Assembly (NCBI GenBank): GCA_026981985.1 | Contig: JALSHZ010000046.1 | Location: forward strand, 1-64,000 | Direction: 5' to 3' | Origin: Gammaproteobacteria bacterium | GTDB taxonomy: Bacteria; Pseudomonadota; Gammaproteobacteria; UWMA-0217 | DNA: 64,000 nt | Part shown: positions 32,751 to 46,702 of the stretch, one piece after another | Layout of the letters: every line of letters starts with the position of its first letter | Position numbering within the stretch: the first letter of the stretch is position 1 | Notes under the pieces: generated by a model | Seen by the model: the letters and a program-made list of their open reading frames with translations, nothing else | Databases searched by the model: none | Told to the model about the DNA's origin: nothing | Program-made: the position numbers and the translations under genes

Positions 32751-33492
32751 CTACCGTAATTTCGGCAGCACCGTGTTTCATTAGCTCGCGCGCCAGCGAG
32801 TTGACCGTCATGCCGGTCGTCATGACGTCGTCGAGCAACAGAATCGAGGTGTCTGGTGGCAGTTTCTGGCGCAACCGGAACACATTTCGCACATTGCTTT
32901 TGCGTTCACGCATCGTCAGGCCGAGCTGTGGTGGTGTGGCTTTGCTGCGGCAGACCATTCCCGCTGCAACTGGAACACCGAGTTGCCGAGCGGCGAAACG
33001 GGCCAGCTCCAGTGCCTGATTGAAACCCCGCTGCCCCAGTCTGCGTCGGTGCATTGGTACCGGAATGATCAGGTCGGGGTGGGTATGCAGTGCATGTGAC
33101 AGGTAGTTGCCGAGCAGTGTGCCGAGTGTGCGGGCGAGGTCGAGTTTGTGATCGAATTTCAGTTGCTGAATCAGACTGGCAATCGGTTCCTCGTAAAGGA
33201 ATGGGCTGTAAACCGCATTGAACGCGGGTGGAGATTGTTGGCATCTGCCGCAGAGCTGCTCCCCCGCAACAGGCATGGGTTCGGCGCAGCGCATGCAGGC
33301 GTTCGTCAGCCGGGGCAGGTCGGCCTGGCAGCCGCTACAGAGTTGCGGTTGCCGGGTGGTGGTGCCGCAGAGAACACAATGTTCAGGCAGCAGCACGCCG
33401 AGCCAGCCGCACCGTGACGATATTGCTTCTCCATCCGCCCTAAGTGCAGTTGGGGCATCCTCGCACTGGCGGGCCTTTCTGCTAAACTTCAC
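32719..33492 (-). CDS. comF: ComF-family amidophosphoribosyltransferase-like protein
   Basis: A 257-residue protein. Residues 36-85 carry a double zinc-finger-like part (CVLC...CSGC and CMRC...CGRC). The PRTase domain has the PRPP motif LLLDDVMTTGMTVN near residue 218. ComF/GntX proteins are linked to DNA uptake or use of DNA as nutrient. It is often next to bioB in gammaproteobacteria, as it nearly is here (divergent). Confidence 0.92.
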   Translation of the reverse strand: MKFSRKARQCEDAPTALRADGEAISSRCGWLGVLLPEHCVLCGTTTRQPQLCSGCQADLPRLTNACMRCAEPMPVAGEQLCGRCQQSPPAFNAVYSPFLYEEPIASLIQQLKFDHKLDLARTLGTLLGNYLSHALHTHPDLIIPVPMHRRRLGQRGFNQALELARFAARQLGVPVAAGMVCRSKATPPQLGLTMRERKSNVRNVFRLRQKLPPDTSILLLDDVMTTGMTVNSLARELMKHGAAEITVATVARAALRR

Positions 33493-33521
33493 GTCTTTGT
33501 TTTCCCGGTACTTCAGCGTCG

Positions 33522-33887
33522 ATGCCTGAAAAGAAAATTGTGACCGCCGAGTCGTCCCGACGTACGGCCAGCATGTTCAGTTATGGCAACATTCTGTCGG
33601 TGGCCATTCCCGTATTGATCCCGTTCTGGTTTGGTGCTTCGATGTTTATTTATGCCATGAACCGGCATCATCCCAACCCTCGCGTCGGTTACTATACGCA
33701 ATGGGCCGCCTACCGGTTTTATGGCTTGATTGGCCTGATCATTCCGGTTGGCACCTTTTTTCCGGCCGACATCCGTTATTACCTTGCGACCTGGGCTGTG
33801 CTGGCCGCCGTCATCATTCCCTGGGAGATCAGGGATTTGCGGCGCATCGCGCGCGAACAGTGGCAGGACACCGAGTATCAGACATGA
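33522..33887 (+). CDS. Small membrane protein upstream of bioB
   Basis: A 121-residue protein with a polar N-terminus, a helix at about 27-45 and a second and third hydrophobic stretch at about 68-82 and 88-102. The C-terminus is charged. No family recognised. Its stop overlaps the bioB start by 4 bases (ATGA), which points to translational coupling with biotin synthesis, though a biotin role is unproven. Confidence 0.7.
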   Translation: MPEKKIVTAESSRRTASMFSYGNILSVAIPVLIPFWFGASMFIYAMNRHHPNPRVGYYTQWAAYRFYGLIGLIIPVGTFFPADIRYYLATWAVLAAVIIPWEIRDLRRIAREQWQDTEYQT

Positions 33888-34864
33888 ACACTATCAGGCA
33901 CGACTGGACACGCGAGGAAATACTCCGGCTTTTCGCCGAGCCGCTGAACGATCTGCTGTTCGAGGCGCAGCGAATCCATCGGCAGCATTTCGATCCCAAC
34001 GAGGTGCAGGTCAGTTCGTTGCTGAGCATCAAGACCGGCGCCTGTCCCGAGGATTGCGGCTACTGTCCGCAATCTTCACATCACCACACCGAGATCGAGC
34101 GCGAGCGGCTGTTGCCGCTGGATGAGGTGCTGGAAAACGCTCGAGCCGCCAAGGCCAGCGGCGCCACCCGTTTTTGCATGGGGGCCGCCTGGCGCAACCC
34201 GACCGATACCCATCTCGACAAGATTCTGCCGATGATCGAGGGGGTCAAGGCGCTGGGCATGGAGACCTGCGTGACGCTAGGCATGCTCACCGACGCGCAG
34301 GCAGCCAAGCTCAAGGCATCCGGGCTCGACTACTACAATCACAATCTCGATACGTCGCCGGAGTTCTACGGTAGCGTCATCTCCACCCGTACCTATGAAG
34401 ACCGTCTCGATACACTGGGGAACGTGCGTGAGGCGGGTATCAACGTTTGTGCCGGTGGCATCATTGGTATGGGGGAATCACGCCGCGACCGCGCCGGGCT
34501 GCTGCAGCAGTTGGCGAACCTGCCAAAACATCCGGAGTCGGTACCCATCAACAACCTCGTGCAGGTCGAAGGTACACCGCTGCATGGTGTCGAGGCGCTC
34601 GATCCGCTGGAGTTCGTGCGCACCATTGCTGTCGCGCGCATCATGATGCCGCACTCGGTGGTGCGCTTGTCGGCGGGCCGACTGGAAATGTCGGACGAGT
34701 TGCAGGCGATGTGTTTTTTTGCTGGTGCCAACTCCATTTTTTATGGCGACAAGCTGCTCACCACCGACAATCCCGAGGCCAGCCGCGACCGCGCTCTGCT
34801 TGAGCGGCTGGGGATGCGTTTCAGCGAGGCAAGGTCGCAGACCGACAGCACGGCCACTGCCTGA
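33884..34864 (+). CDS. bioB: Biotin synthase BioB
   Basis: A 326-residue radical-SAM enzyme. The [10 protein letters not shown] motif (C-x3-C-x2-C) binds the SAM cluster. Further cysteines near MGAAWRNP and CVTLGML, and the R in VVRLSAGR, are those used for the [2Fe-2S] cluster that donates sulfur. It inserts sulfur into dethiobiotin. The ATG at 33884 overlaps the preceding stop; longer frames upstream are shadows. bioF follows. Confidence 0.98.
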   Translation: MNTIRHDWTREEILRLFAEPLNDLLFEAQRIHRQHFDPNEVQVSSLLSIKTGACPEDCGYCPQSSHHHTEIERERLLPLDEVLENARAAKASGATRFCMGAAWRNPTDTHLDKILPMIEGVKALGMETCVTLGMLTDAQAAKLKASGLDYYNHNLDTSPEFYGSVISTRTYEDRLDTLGNVREAGINVCAGGIIGMGESRRDRAGLLQQLANLPKHPESVPINNLVQVEGTPLHGVEALDPLEFVRTIAVARIMMPHSVVRLSAGRLEMSDELQAMCFFAGANSIFYGDKLLTTDNPEASRDRALLERLGMRFSEARSQTDSTATA

Positions 34865-34874
34865 TTTTGCCGCG

Positions 34875-36038
34875 GTGAAAGATCTGCGCAAGGATTTGCA
34901 GCAGCGGCACGAACAGTCGCTCTATCGCCACCGCCGCGTTACCGAATCGCCGCAGCAACCGCAGATGCGCATTGATGGTCGTGAGGTTGTCGGTTTCTGC
35001 AGTAATGATTATCTGGGGCTAGCCAACCATCCTGATATCAGTGCCGCTTTCCAGCGAGCCGTGAATGACTACGGTGTCGGTGCTGGCGCTGCGCACCTCA
35101 TCAACGGCCATAGCCACTATCACCACAGGCTCGAAGAGGCGCTGGCCGAGTTCACCGGCTATCCGCGCTGCCTGCTGTTTTCCACCGGCTACATGGCCAA
35201 CCTTGGCACGCTCCAGGCAGTGGTCGGCCCGGGCGATGCTGTTTTCGCCGACCGTCTGAACCATGCTTCCTTGCTCGATGGTGCGCTGCTCTCCCGCGCC
35301 CGCTTGCAGCGCTATCCACACAATGACATTGCCACGCTGACACAGCGTTTGCAGGGCAGTCGTGCCGATGACCATATCATCGTCACCGATGGCGTGTTCA
35401 GCATGGATGGGGACCTCGCGCCATTGCCCGAACTTGTGCGCGTTGCCCGCCAGCATGAGGCCTGGCTGATGGTCGATGATGCCCACGGTTTCGGGGTGCT
35501 CGGCGAGCAGGGGGGTGGCAGCATGCGTCACTTCGGCTTGTTACCGGACGATGTGCCGATCCTCGTCGGTACGTTGGGCAAGGCCTTCGGCACTGCCGGT
35601 GCTTTCGTCTGCGGTGATGAGACGCTGATCGAATACCTCATTCAGCATGCCCGCAGCTATATCTACACTACTGCCATGCCCGCCGCCATCGCCGCTGCCA
35701 CCCTCGTCAGCCTGCAACTGGTGCAGCGCGAATCGTGGCGGCGTGAGCGGTTACAAGGCCTGATCAGACGCTTCCGGCAAGGCGCGCAACAATTGGGTCT
35801 GCAATTGCTCGAATCCACTACGCCAGTCCAGGGTATTGTGCTTGGCAGCAACCAGGCCGTTGTCGGTGCGAGCGAAAAACTGTTCGCCCAGGGCTTTCTC
35901 GTCACCGCCATCCGCCCACCCACCGTTCCCGCTGGCTCGGCTCGGCTGCGCCTCACGCTTTCGGCCAGCCACAGAGACGAGCAGCTCGACCAGTTGCTGG
36001 AGGCGTTGGCAGATATAGCGCGTGAACAAAGGCGGTAG
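34875..36038 (+). CDS. bioF: 8-amino-7-oxononanoate synthase BioF
   Basis: A PLP enzyme of about 388 residues that joins pimeloyl-ACP (or -CoA) and alanine. The PLP lysine is in GTLGKAFGT and [10 protein letters not shown] is conserved. The start is uncertain. The frame is open far into bioB, but homology seems to begin near [11 protein letters not shown], so I chose the GTG at 34875, 11 bases after the bioB stop. No clear Shine-Dalgarno was seen. bioC, bioD and bioA are not in the window. Confidence 0.92.
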   Translation: MKDLRKDLQQRHEQSLYRHRRVTESPQQPQMRIDGREVVGFCSNDYLGLANHPDISAAFQRAVNDYGVGAGAAHLINGHSHYHHRLEEALAEFTGYPRCLLFSTGYMANLGTLQAVVGPGDAVFADRLNHASLLDGALLSRARLQRYPHNDIATLTQRLQGSRADDHIIVTDGVFSMDGDLAPLPELVRVARQHEAWLMVDDAHGFGVLGEQGGGSMRHFGLLPDDVPILVGTLGKAFGTAGAFVCGDETLIEYLIQHARSYIYTTAMPAAIAAATLVSLQLVQRESWRRERLQGLIRRFRQGAQQLGLQLLESTTPVQGIVLGSNQAVVGASEKLFAQGFLVTAIRPPTVPAGSARLRLTLSASHRDEQLDQLLEALADIAREQRR

Positions 36039-36051
36039 CCTGGGGGTATGG

Positions 36052-36465
36052 ATGAATTCTATCCTCGAACAGGCTTACCGTCAGACCGACTACCGGATCC
36101 CTGAACTCGGCATTACGCTGCGTGTTGATGAGCCTGCACCGATACTGGAGCGTTGGCTGCACAGCGAAGGCTGGTTCAGTTGGGCGTTCATTTCTGCTGC
36201 CAACCCTCAATCGGAACCAACTGATGATGACACCAACCGCCGTCAGCACCGGCGCCTGCAACAAAGTGTCGATACCCTCGGGCTGCCTCACTACGAAGCC
36301 ATTGGCGAGGGCCGGGATGGGCGCTGGCCGCCCGAACGGTCATTGTTCATCCCCGGTTTGACACGGGAGCAAGCCAGTCAGCTCTGCCAGCAATACCAGC
36401 AGAACGCCATACTCTACGGCGAAGCTGGTAGCGCGCCGCGACTGCTATGGTGCCGCAACCCGTAG
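36052..36465 (+). CDS. DUF3293-family protein
   Basis: A 137-residue protein. WAFISAANPQSEP is the hallmark of DUF3293 (usual WAFITAxNP). The ATG at 36052 follows GGGGGT; a GTG at 36022 in the same frame would overlap bioF. The role of the family is unknown. It is last in the plus-strand bio cluster, followed by the 62-bp palindrome. Confidence 0.8.
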   Translation: MNSILEQAYRQTDYRIPELGITLRVDEPAPILERWLHSEGWFSWAFISAANPQSEPTDDDTNRRQHRRLQQSVDTLGLPHYEAIGEGRDGRWPPERSLFIPGLTREQASQLCQQYQQNAILYGEAGSAPRLLWCRNP

Positions 36466-36491
36466 CGGGCAGTGGTGTCGCCCGGTGTCGA

Positions 36492-36553
36492 CGGTGTCAG
36501 GCTTGCGTTATTGTATTAATGGCCATTAATACAATAACGCAAGCCTGACACCG
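36492..36553. repeat. Perfect 62-bp palindrome related to the RAYT ends
   Basis: Every base from 36492 to 36553 is matched by symmetry about 36522/36523; the centre is TAATGGCCATTA. Each arm contains GTCAGGCTTGCG and then TTATTGTA. The first of these equals bases in the 15-bp terminal repeat at 15725-15739 and 16709-16723. It lies between the convergent DUF3293 and aroE genes and could also work as a bidirectional terminator. Best read as a non-autonomous RAYT substrate (REP doublet). Confidence 0.85.
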
Positions 36554-36573
36554 GACACATCTATTGGGGCTGC

Positions 36574-37385
36574 TTATTCTGCCCGCAGTGTTTGTAAAAT
36601 GCTCCGCGTATTTGGCCGCATGTCTCGCCATAGGTAGAAGCTCTCTGCGGCCTGTTCCACCAGCATACCGAGGCCGTCGCTGCTGATGCGTGCGCCCTGG
36701 TTTTTTCCCCATTGCACGAAGGCGGTGTCGCCGTTGCGGGAGTACATCATGTCGTAGCAGATGCCACCGGGTTTGAGCAGGCCGTCGGGGATGGCTGGGA
36801 TTTCGCCCTGCAGGCTGGTGGCGGTGCCGTTGATGATGATGTCGTATTGCGCGAAAGGGCCGTCGAGCCCGCTGCCGTGGGTGGGGCCGAGGTCGCTGAA
36901 GGTTTCGGCCAATGCTTTGGCGCGGTTGGCGGTGCGGTTGGCGATGTGCAGGCGTTCGGGTTGGCCTTCCAGCAGTGGTTGCAGTACGCCGCGTACCGCG
37001 CCGCCGGCGCCGAGCAGCAGGATATTGGCACCGCAGAGTTTGGCCCCGAGGTTTTTCGTCAGATCGTTGAGCAGCCCGATGCCATCGGTGTTGTCGCCCT
37101 TGTAGCCGGTTTGGGTGCGGATCAGCGTGTTGACTGCGCCAGCCAGTTCAGCACGCTGGCTGCGTTGTTCACTCATGGCCCAGGCCTGTTCCTTGAACGG
37201 AATGGTGATGTTCATGCCTTGGTAACCTTCGGCGTGGAGGTTTTCCACGAAGGGGAGGAATGCGTCAGGCGGGACTTCCAGCGCCTCGTAGCTGATCGAC
37301 TCGCGGGTCTGTTCGGCGAACAGGGCGTGAATGCGGGGCGACAGGCTGTGGCCGACCGGGTTGCCCAAAACGGCGTAGCGGTCCA

Positions 37386-37386
<1 letters not shown>
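36574..37386 (-). CDS. aroE: Shikimate dehydrogenase AroE
   Basis: A 270-residue enzyme. It starts RYAVLGNPVGHSLSPRIH. The catalytic Lys is in NITIPFKEQAW and Asp in NTDGIG. The NADP loop GAGGAVRGVL follows with NRTANRA. It reduces 3-dehydroshikimate in aromatic amino acid synthesis. Its start codon shares one base with the hemB stop. Confidence 0.97.
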
Positions 37387-42317
<4,931 letters not shown>

Positions 42318-42349
42318 TTATTTCGATATTCCTATGGTACAAGCATGTT

Positions 42350-42778
42350 TCAATGCTCATCGGAAAGGGTATTTATGATGCCAATTAGTGTTTTTGGCTC
42401 GTAAACAGGAATTTTGGCTTGCTGGAAGTCTCTGATATTTCGCGTGACGATATATTGTGCGCCTGCATGAATGGCTGCTTCATGCAGAACTGCATCTTCG
42501 AAATCAGTGAATTCGGAATGCAATGCCCCATCCAGTGTCAGGCGATTGACTGGCGCGATGGTAAAAAGGGCAAGTAGTGAAGCAATGTGACGGGATGTGG
42601 CTTCCATACCAAGCGCTTTTGCGGTGAGATAGTGGATGGTTGTTATCGTTGTTGCGCATGCGAAGGCTGTGATCTCGCCACGTTCTGCTCGTGACATCAA
42701 ATAGAGAGACGCATGGACATGAGGCTCCCGGTCAAGCAGTACGTCGAGGATGATATTGGTATCGAAGAGCACTTTCAT
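42350..42778 (-). CDS. PIN-domain toxin (VapC-like)
   Basis: A 142-residue PIN-domain protein. D6 in LFDTNIILD is the first acidic residue; the TDFEDAVLHEAA segment and VTRNIRDF give the later ones. PIN toxins cut tRNA or rRNA. The start overlaps the antitoxin stop by 4 bases. It belongs to the PIN_3-like group by its DTNIILDVLL start. Confidence 0.85.
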   Translation of the reverse strand: MKVLFDTNIILDVLLDREPHVHASLYLMSRAERGEITAFACATTITTIHYLTAKALGMEATSRHIASLLALFTIAPVNRLTLDGALHSEFTDFEDAVLHEAAIHAGAQYIVTRNIRDFQQAKIPVYEPKTLIGIINTLSDEH

Positions 42779-43017
42779 GCGTGTTTCTTTTCGAGATACT
42801 CCTTGTAATCTAGCTCATCAATGGCTTTTCCCTTGAGTATACCCCGCAGTGATTCTACCGTGGGCGGGAGGCGCTGTTCGCCAGGGACTTCCTCGTTGCC
42901 TATGGCTTCAAACAGCTCTGCGACGATCTGTGAAACCGATTTACCTGTTTTTCGGGAATAGGCTTTGGCAGTACTGATCAACTGCTCGTCCAGTCGGAGT
43001 GTCAGTTTGGTGTTCAT
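42775..43017 (-). CDS. Antitoxin of the PIN module (DUF6364-like)
   Basis: An 80-residue protein starting MNTKLTLRLDEQLISTAKAY, typical of small ribbon-helix-helix proteins of the DUF6364 type. It has KTGKSVSQIVAELF next, then an acidic C-terminal toxin-binding tail. I chose the ATG at 43017; others lie at 43026 and upstream. It sits first in the pair. Confidence 0.8.
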   Translation of the reverse strand: MNTKLTLRLDEQLISTAKAYSRKTGKSVSQIVAELFEAIGNEEVPGEQRLPPTVESLRGILKGKAIDELDYKEYLEKKHA

Positions 43018-43135
43018 GGCATGCATCATAGGTTGACGTATAAAGATAGGGGTACTGTACGTCGTTGCGCAGGGTTTGGTCAATGCTGTTTGATACCGTT
43101 CTTATCTTCTAACGGCGGGACTCATGGAGTACGGG

Positions 43136-43696
43136 TTACTGCCGGACTATTTTTCCTGTCGCAAGTTCAACAATCCGGCTGGGCCGGGGATCATCGCCGC
43201 AGTCACCGTGCAGGATGTAGTCCAGCCGGTCGCATAGCGCGTCGGGCAGGGCGTCGGCGGTTTTCGGTGGTGCTTCACCACTGAAGTTGGCGCTGGTGGA
43301 GACCAGTGCCGAGCCGCTCGTTTTGCACAGTGCGGTGACGATGGGGTGGGTGGTGAGGCGTATGGCGATCTGCGAGTGCTTGCCGGTCAGCAGGGGTGAG
43401 ATATCGTGGGCGGCGGGCACTGTCCAGGTGGTTGCCCGTTCATGTCGTTCCGCGATCGTTTTCCATTGCTCATCACTGAGGCTGGCGGTGTAGGGGGTGA
43501 GTTGATGTGCGTCGGCGGCCAGTAGAATGAATCCCTTGTCCGCGTCACGGCCTTTGATGTCGATGAGGTGCTGTAGCGCATCATCGTTGTCAGGCAGGCA
43601 GCCGAGGCCATAGACCGTCTCGGTGGGATAGGCGATGATGCCGCCACGGCGCAGGATGTTGGCGGCTTCGGCAATCGCGCCCTGCTCGTCAGGCAT
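43136..43696 (-). CDS. tsaC: Threonylcarbamoyl-AMP synthase TsaC (Sua5/YrdC family)
   Basis: A 186-residue single YrdC domain. AYPTETVYGLGC and the SALVSTSANFSG motif are conserved. It makes threonylcarbamoyl-AMP for the t6A37 tRNA modification. It begins 3 bp after the topA stop. Confidence 0.95.
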   Translation of the reverse strand: MPDEQGAIAEAANILRRGGIIAYPTETVYGLGCLPDNDDALQHLIDIKGRDADKGFILLAADAHQLTPYTASLSDEQWKTIAERHERATTWTVPAAHDISPLLTGKHSQIAIRLTTHPIVTALCKTSGSALVSTSANFSGEAPPKTADALPDALCDRLDYILHGDCGDDPRPSRIVELATGKIVRQ

Positions 43697-43699
43697 TGC

Positions 43700-46171
43700 T
43701 CAGGCGATTTTCTTGACGGCGGTTTTCTTTTTTGTCGCACTTTTTTTGGCTGTCGCCTTTTTCTTTGTTGCTGCTTTCTTTTTGGTTGCGGTCTTCTTTT
43801 TTGCTGTCGTCTTTTTCTTTGCCGTGGTTTTTTTCTTGGCAGCTGTTTTCTTTTTTGCCGCCGCTTTTTTCTTGCCCCGGGCTTTTCGTTCTGGCGCTTC
43901 GGCGAGCAATTTCTTGCAGGTTTCCAGATCGAGTGATTTCGGATCTGTATCCTTCGGAATGCGGGCGTTCTTGTTGCCGTCAGTGATGTACGGCCCGTAG
44001 CGACCGTTCAGCACTTGAATGCCTTCATCTTCCCAGTCATGGATGATGCGGTTGGCGTCGGCGAGTTTTTTCTCGGCGATCAGTTCCAGCGCGCGTTCCA
44101 GGGTGATGGTGTGAGGATCTTCACCGCGGATCGAGACGAAGGCGTTACCGTATTTCACATAGGGGCCGAAACGGCCAATGCTGGTGCTGACCGGTTCGCC
44201 TTCGGGGGTCTCGCCGAGTTTGCGTGGCAGCTTGAACAGTTCCAGCGCTTCTTCCAGCGTGATCTTGTCCATTTTCTGTCCCGGCACGAGCCCGGCGAAA
44301 GTGAGCTTTTCATCCTCATTGTCTGGATCGCCCAGCTGTACATAAGGCCCATAGCGGCCCATGCGCACGGCTACGGGTTTGCCGGTTTTGGGGTCGGTGC
44401 CGAGCAGGCGCGACTGGCTGGCTTCCTTGCGGCTGACGGATTCTTCCTTGTCGTCGAGCAACGCTTTGAACGGTTCCCAGAATTCGGAGAGCACCGGAAT
44501 CCACTCTTTTTCACCGCGCGAGATTTCGTCGAGTTCGTCCTCGAGGTGGGCGGTGAAGTCGTAATCGACGTATTTGGTGAAGTGTTTTGTTAGGAAGTTG
44601 TTGACGATGCGCCCCACATCCGTCGGATGGAAGCGCTTGTTCTCCAGCTCGACATATTCGCGATTCAGCAGCGTGGAGATAATGCTGGCATAGGTGGAAG
44701 GGCGGCCAATGCCATATTCCTCCAGCGCCTTGACCAGACTGGCCTCACTGTAACGTGGTGGCGGTTCGGTGAAGTGCTGATCGGCGCGGATCTCTTCCAG
44801 CGCAACGCGATCGCCCTCTTCGAACTGAGGTAGCAGCTTCTCATCCTTATCGCTCTTTTCTTCGCCATCGTCGGTACCTTCGAGGTAGACGGCCATGAAG
44901 CCGGGGTGGCGGATGGACGAGCCGGTGGCGCGGAAGCTGTTGCCTTCGCCGCAGGCAAAGTCGATGGCGACGGTATCCATCGTCGCGTGGATCATCTGGC
45001 AGGCGACCGTGCGTTTCCAGATCAGCTCGTAGAGGCGGAACTGGTCATTGGTGAGATGATTCTTGATCTCTTTTGGCACGCGCATGGCCGAGGTGGGGCG
45101 AATGGCTTCGTGGGCCTCTTGCGCGTTTTTCGATTTGGTTTTGTAGGTGCGCGGCGCCTCGGGCACGTTTTCCTTGCCGAATCGTTTGGCGATCAGCTCG
45201 CGCAGCTCCACCAGCGCTTCGTCGGCGAGGTTGACCGAGTCGGTCCGCATATAGGAGATGAGGCCGACAGGCCCGTCCCCCAGGTCGATGCCTTCGTAGA
45301 GCTGTTGCGCGATCTGCATGGTCTTGCGCGTCGAGAAGCCCAGCTTGCGTGCGGCTTCCTGTTGCAGTGTAGAGGTGATGAACGGTGGCGCGGGGTTGCG
45401 CTTGCGCTGTTTCTTGACGACCTTGGAGACAACCAGTTCGTTGCCGCCAGCCGCTTTCAGCGCTTGCTGGACGGCGGTGGCCTGTTCCTCGTTGGTGAAG
45501 CTGAACTGTTCGACCTTCTTGCCGTCGAAGGTGGCGAGTTTGGCGGTGAAGGCCTGTGTCTCTTTTTTCAGTGCGGCTTCGATGGTCCAGTATTCCTGCG
45601 GCTCGAACGCTTCGATCTCCTGTTCACGTTCGACGATCATGCGCAGCGCCGGGCTTTGCACTCGGCCAGCCGAGAGTCCGCGGCGGATCTTCTTCCATAG
45701 CAGCGGTGACAGGTTGAAGCCGACCAGGTAGTCCAGTGCACGGCGCGCCTGCTGGGCATTGACCAGGTCCTGCGACAGCCCGCGTGGTTCCGCGACGGCG
45801 TCCTGAACTGCTTTCTTGGTGATTTCGTGAAATACAACGCGCTGGATGTTCTTGCCTTCGAGCGCACCTTTCTCGTTCAGCAGCTCGTAGAGATGCCAGG
45901 AGATGGCCTCACCCTCGCGATCCGGGTCAGTCGCGAGATAGAGTGTATCGGCCTTTTTCAGCGCCTTGATGATGCGGTCGACGTGTTTCTGGTTGCGCTC
46001 GATGATCTCGTACTTCATCGCGAAGTCGTGATCCGGGTCCACCGCGCCGGTTTTGGGTACCAGGTCGCGCACATGGCCATAGGAGGCGAGCACCTCGAAA
46101 TCCTTGCCAAGGTATTTCTTGATGGTATTGCCTTTCGCAGGCGATTCTACAATTACCAGGTGATGGCTCAT
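43700..46171 (-). CDS. topA: DNA topoisomerase I with long Lys/Ala tail
   Basis: An 823-residue type IA topoisomerase. The toprim domain (VIVESPAKGNTIKKYLG, DPDREGEAISWHL) and catalytic Tyr (SYMRTDS) are intact. The C-terminal part has three GRYGPYV-type repeats (GRYGPYVQ, GRFGPYVK, GRYGPYIT) and no four-cysteine zinc fingers as in E. coli. It ends with about 60 residues of KKKTAAKKKTT-like sequence. The tail resembles histone-H1-like proteins and should bind DNA. It relaxes negative supercoils. Confidence 0.97.
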   Translation of the reverse strand: MSHHLVIVESPAKGNTIKKYLGKDFEVLASYGHVRDLVPKTGAVDPDHDFAMKYEIIERNQKHVDRIIKALKKADTLYLATDPDREGEAISWHLYELLNEKGALEGKNIQRVVFHEITKKAVQDAVAEPRGLSQDLVNAQQARRALDYLVGFNLSPLLWKKIRRGLSAGRVQSPALRMIVEREQEIEAFEPQEYWTIEAALKKETQAFTAKLATFDGKKVEQFSFTNEEQATAVQQALKAAGGNELVVSKVVKKQRKRNPAPPFITSTLQQEAARKLGFSTRKTMQIAQQLYEGIDLGDGPVGLISYMRTDSVNLADEALVELRELIAKRFGKENVPEAPRTYKTKSKNAQEAHEAIRPTSAMRVPKEIKNHLTNDQFRLYELIWKRTVACQMIHATMDTVAIDFACGEGNSFRATGSSIRHPGFMAVYLEGTDDGEEKSDKDEKLLPQFEEGDRVALEEIRADQHFTEPPPRYSEASLVKALEEYGIGRPSTYASIISTLLNREYVELENKRFHPTDVGRIVNNFLTKHFTKYVDYDFTAHLEDELDEISRGEKEWIPVLSEFWEPFKALLDDKEESVSRKEASQSRLLGTDPKTGKPVAVRMGRYGPYVQLGDPDNEDEKLTFAGLVPGQKMDKITLEEALELFKLPRKLGETPEGEPVSTSIGRFGPYVKYGNAFVSIRGEDPHTITLERALELIAEKKLADANRIIHDWEDEGIQVLNGRYGPYITDGNKNARIPKDTDPKSLDLETCKKLLAEAPERKARGKKKAAAKKKTAAKKKTTAKKKTTAKKKTATKKKAATKKKATAKKSATKKKTAVKKIA

Positions 46172-46212
46172 CGTATAGTTGAGTATTCAGGTTTTGGGAG
46201 AAGAAAGGGCTG

Positions 46213-46692
46213 TCAGTGCAGCGTCAGGCCCTGATCGTCGTAGACGAGGTCTTCGAGCCAGCCAAGATCGGCCGGTTCCTCGTGGGGCTGGTTGAACAGC
46301 ACCATCAGAATAACCCATTTGAGCTGGTCGAGACTGACGGGGTGGCTTTCCAGCGCCTGGGCGCGATCGATGATCTGTTCCCGAATGACCGGGGTCAATA
46401 CACCATTTTGTTCCAGGTAGTGGAGAAAGCCGATTCCCTCCGCAGTCAGTTGCGCCAGTTCCTCATCGCGGTAGATGCGCAGCGAGTCGCTCTGATCGGC
46501 AGGGTGTTCGCCTTCCTTGAGGCTGGCAAGATCTTCCAGCCAGTCGAATGCTCGGCTGACCTCGTGATTGCCGAAACCAGCTTCCAGCAGATGACCTTCA
46601 AGGTCGGTACGGCTGGGTTCGATATGTGGATCGTCCTCGATGTAGTGTTCGAACAGGTACATCAGAACGTCGAAGATATTCTCTTTCAACAT
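46213..46692 (-). CDS. smg: Smg/DUF494 protein
   Basis: A 159-residue acidic protein starting MLKENIFDVLMYLFEHYIED, the Smg hallmark. E. coli Smg is 157 residues. The function is unknown. It is encoded between dprA and topA, its usual neighbour. An earlier in-frame ATG at 46719 would overlap dprA. Confidence 0.93.
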   Translation of the reverse strand: MLKENIFDVLMYLFEHYIEDDPHIEPSRTDLEGHLLEAGFGNHEVSRAFDWLEDLASLKEGEHPADQSDSLRIYRDEELAQLTAEGIGFLHYLEQNGVLTPVIREQIIDRAQALESHPVSLDQLKWVILMVLFNQPHEEPADLGWLEDLVYDDQGLTLH

Positions 46693-46702
46693 AATATAGC
46701 GG

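Noticed and set aside
36492-36553. Simple rho-independent terminator
   Set aside because: The 62-bp perfect symmetry and identity with the RAYT ends are much more than a terminator needs, and there is no adjoining T-run; termination may still be a side effect.
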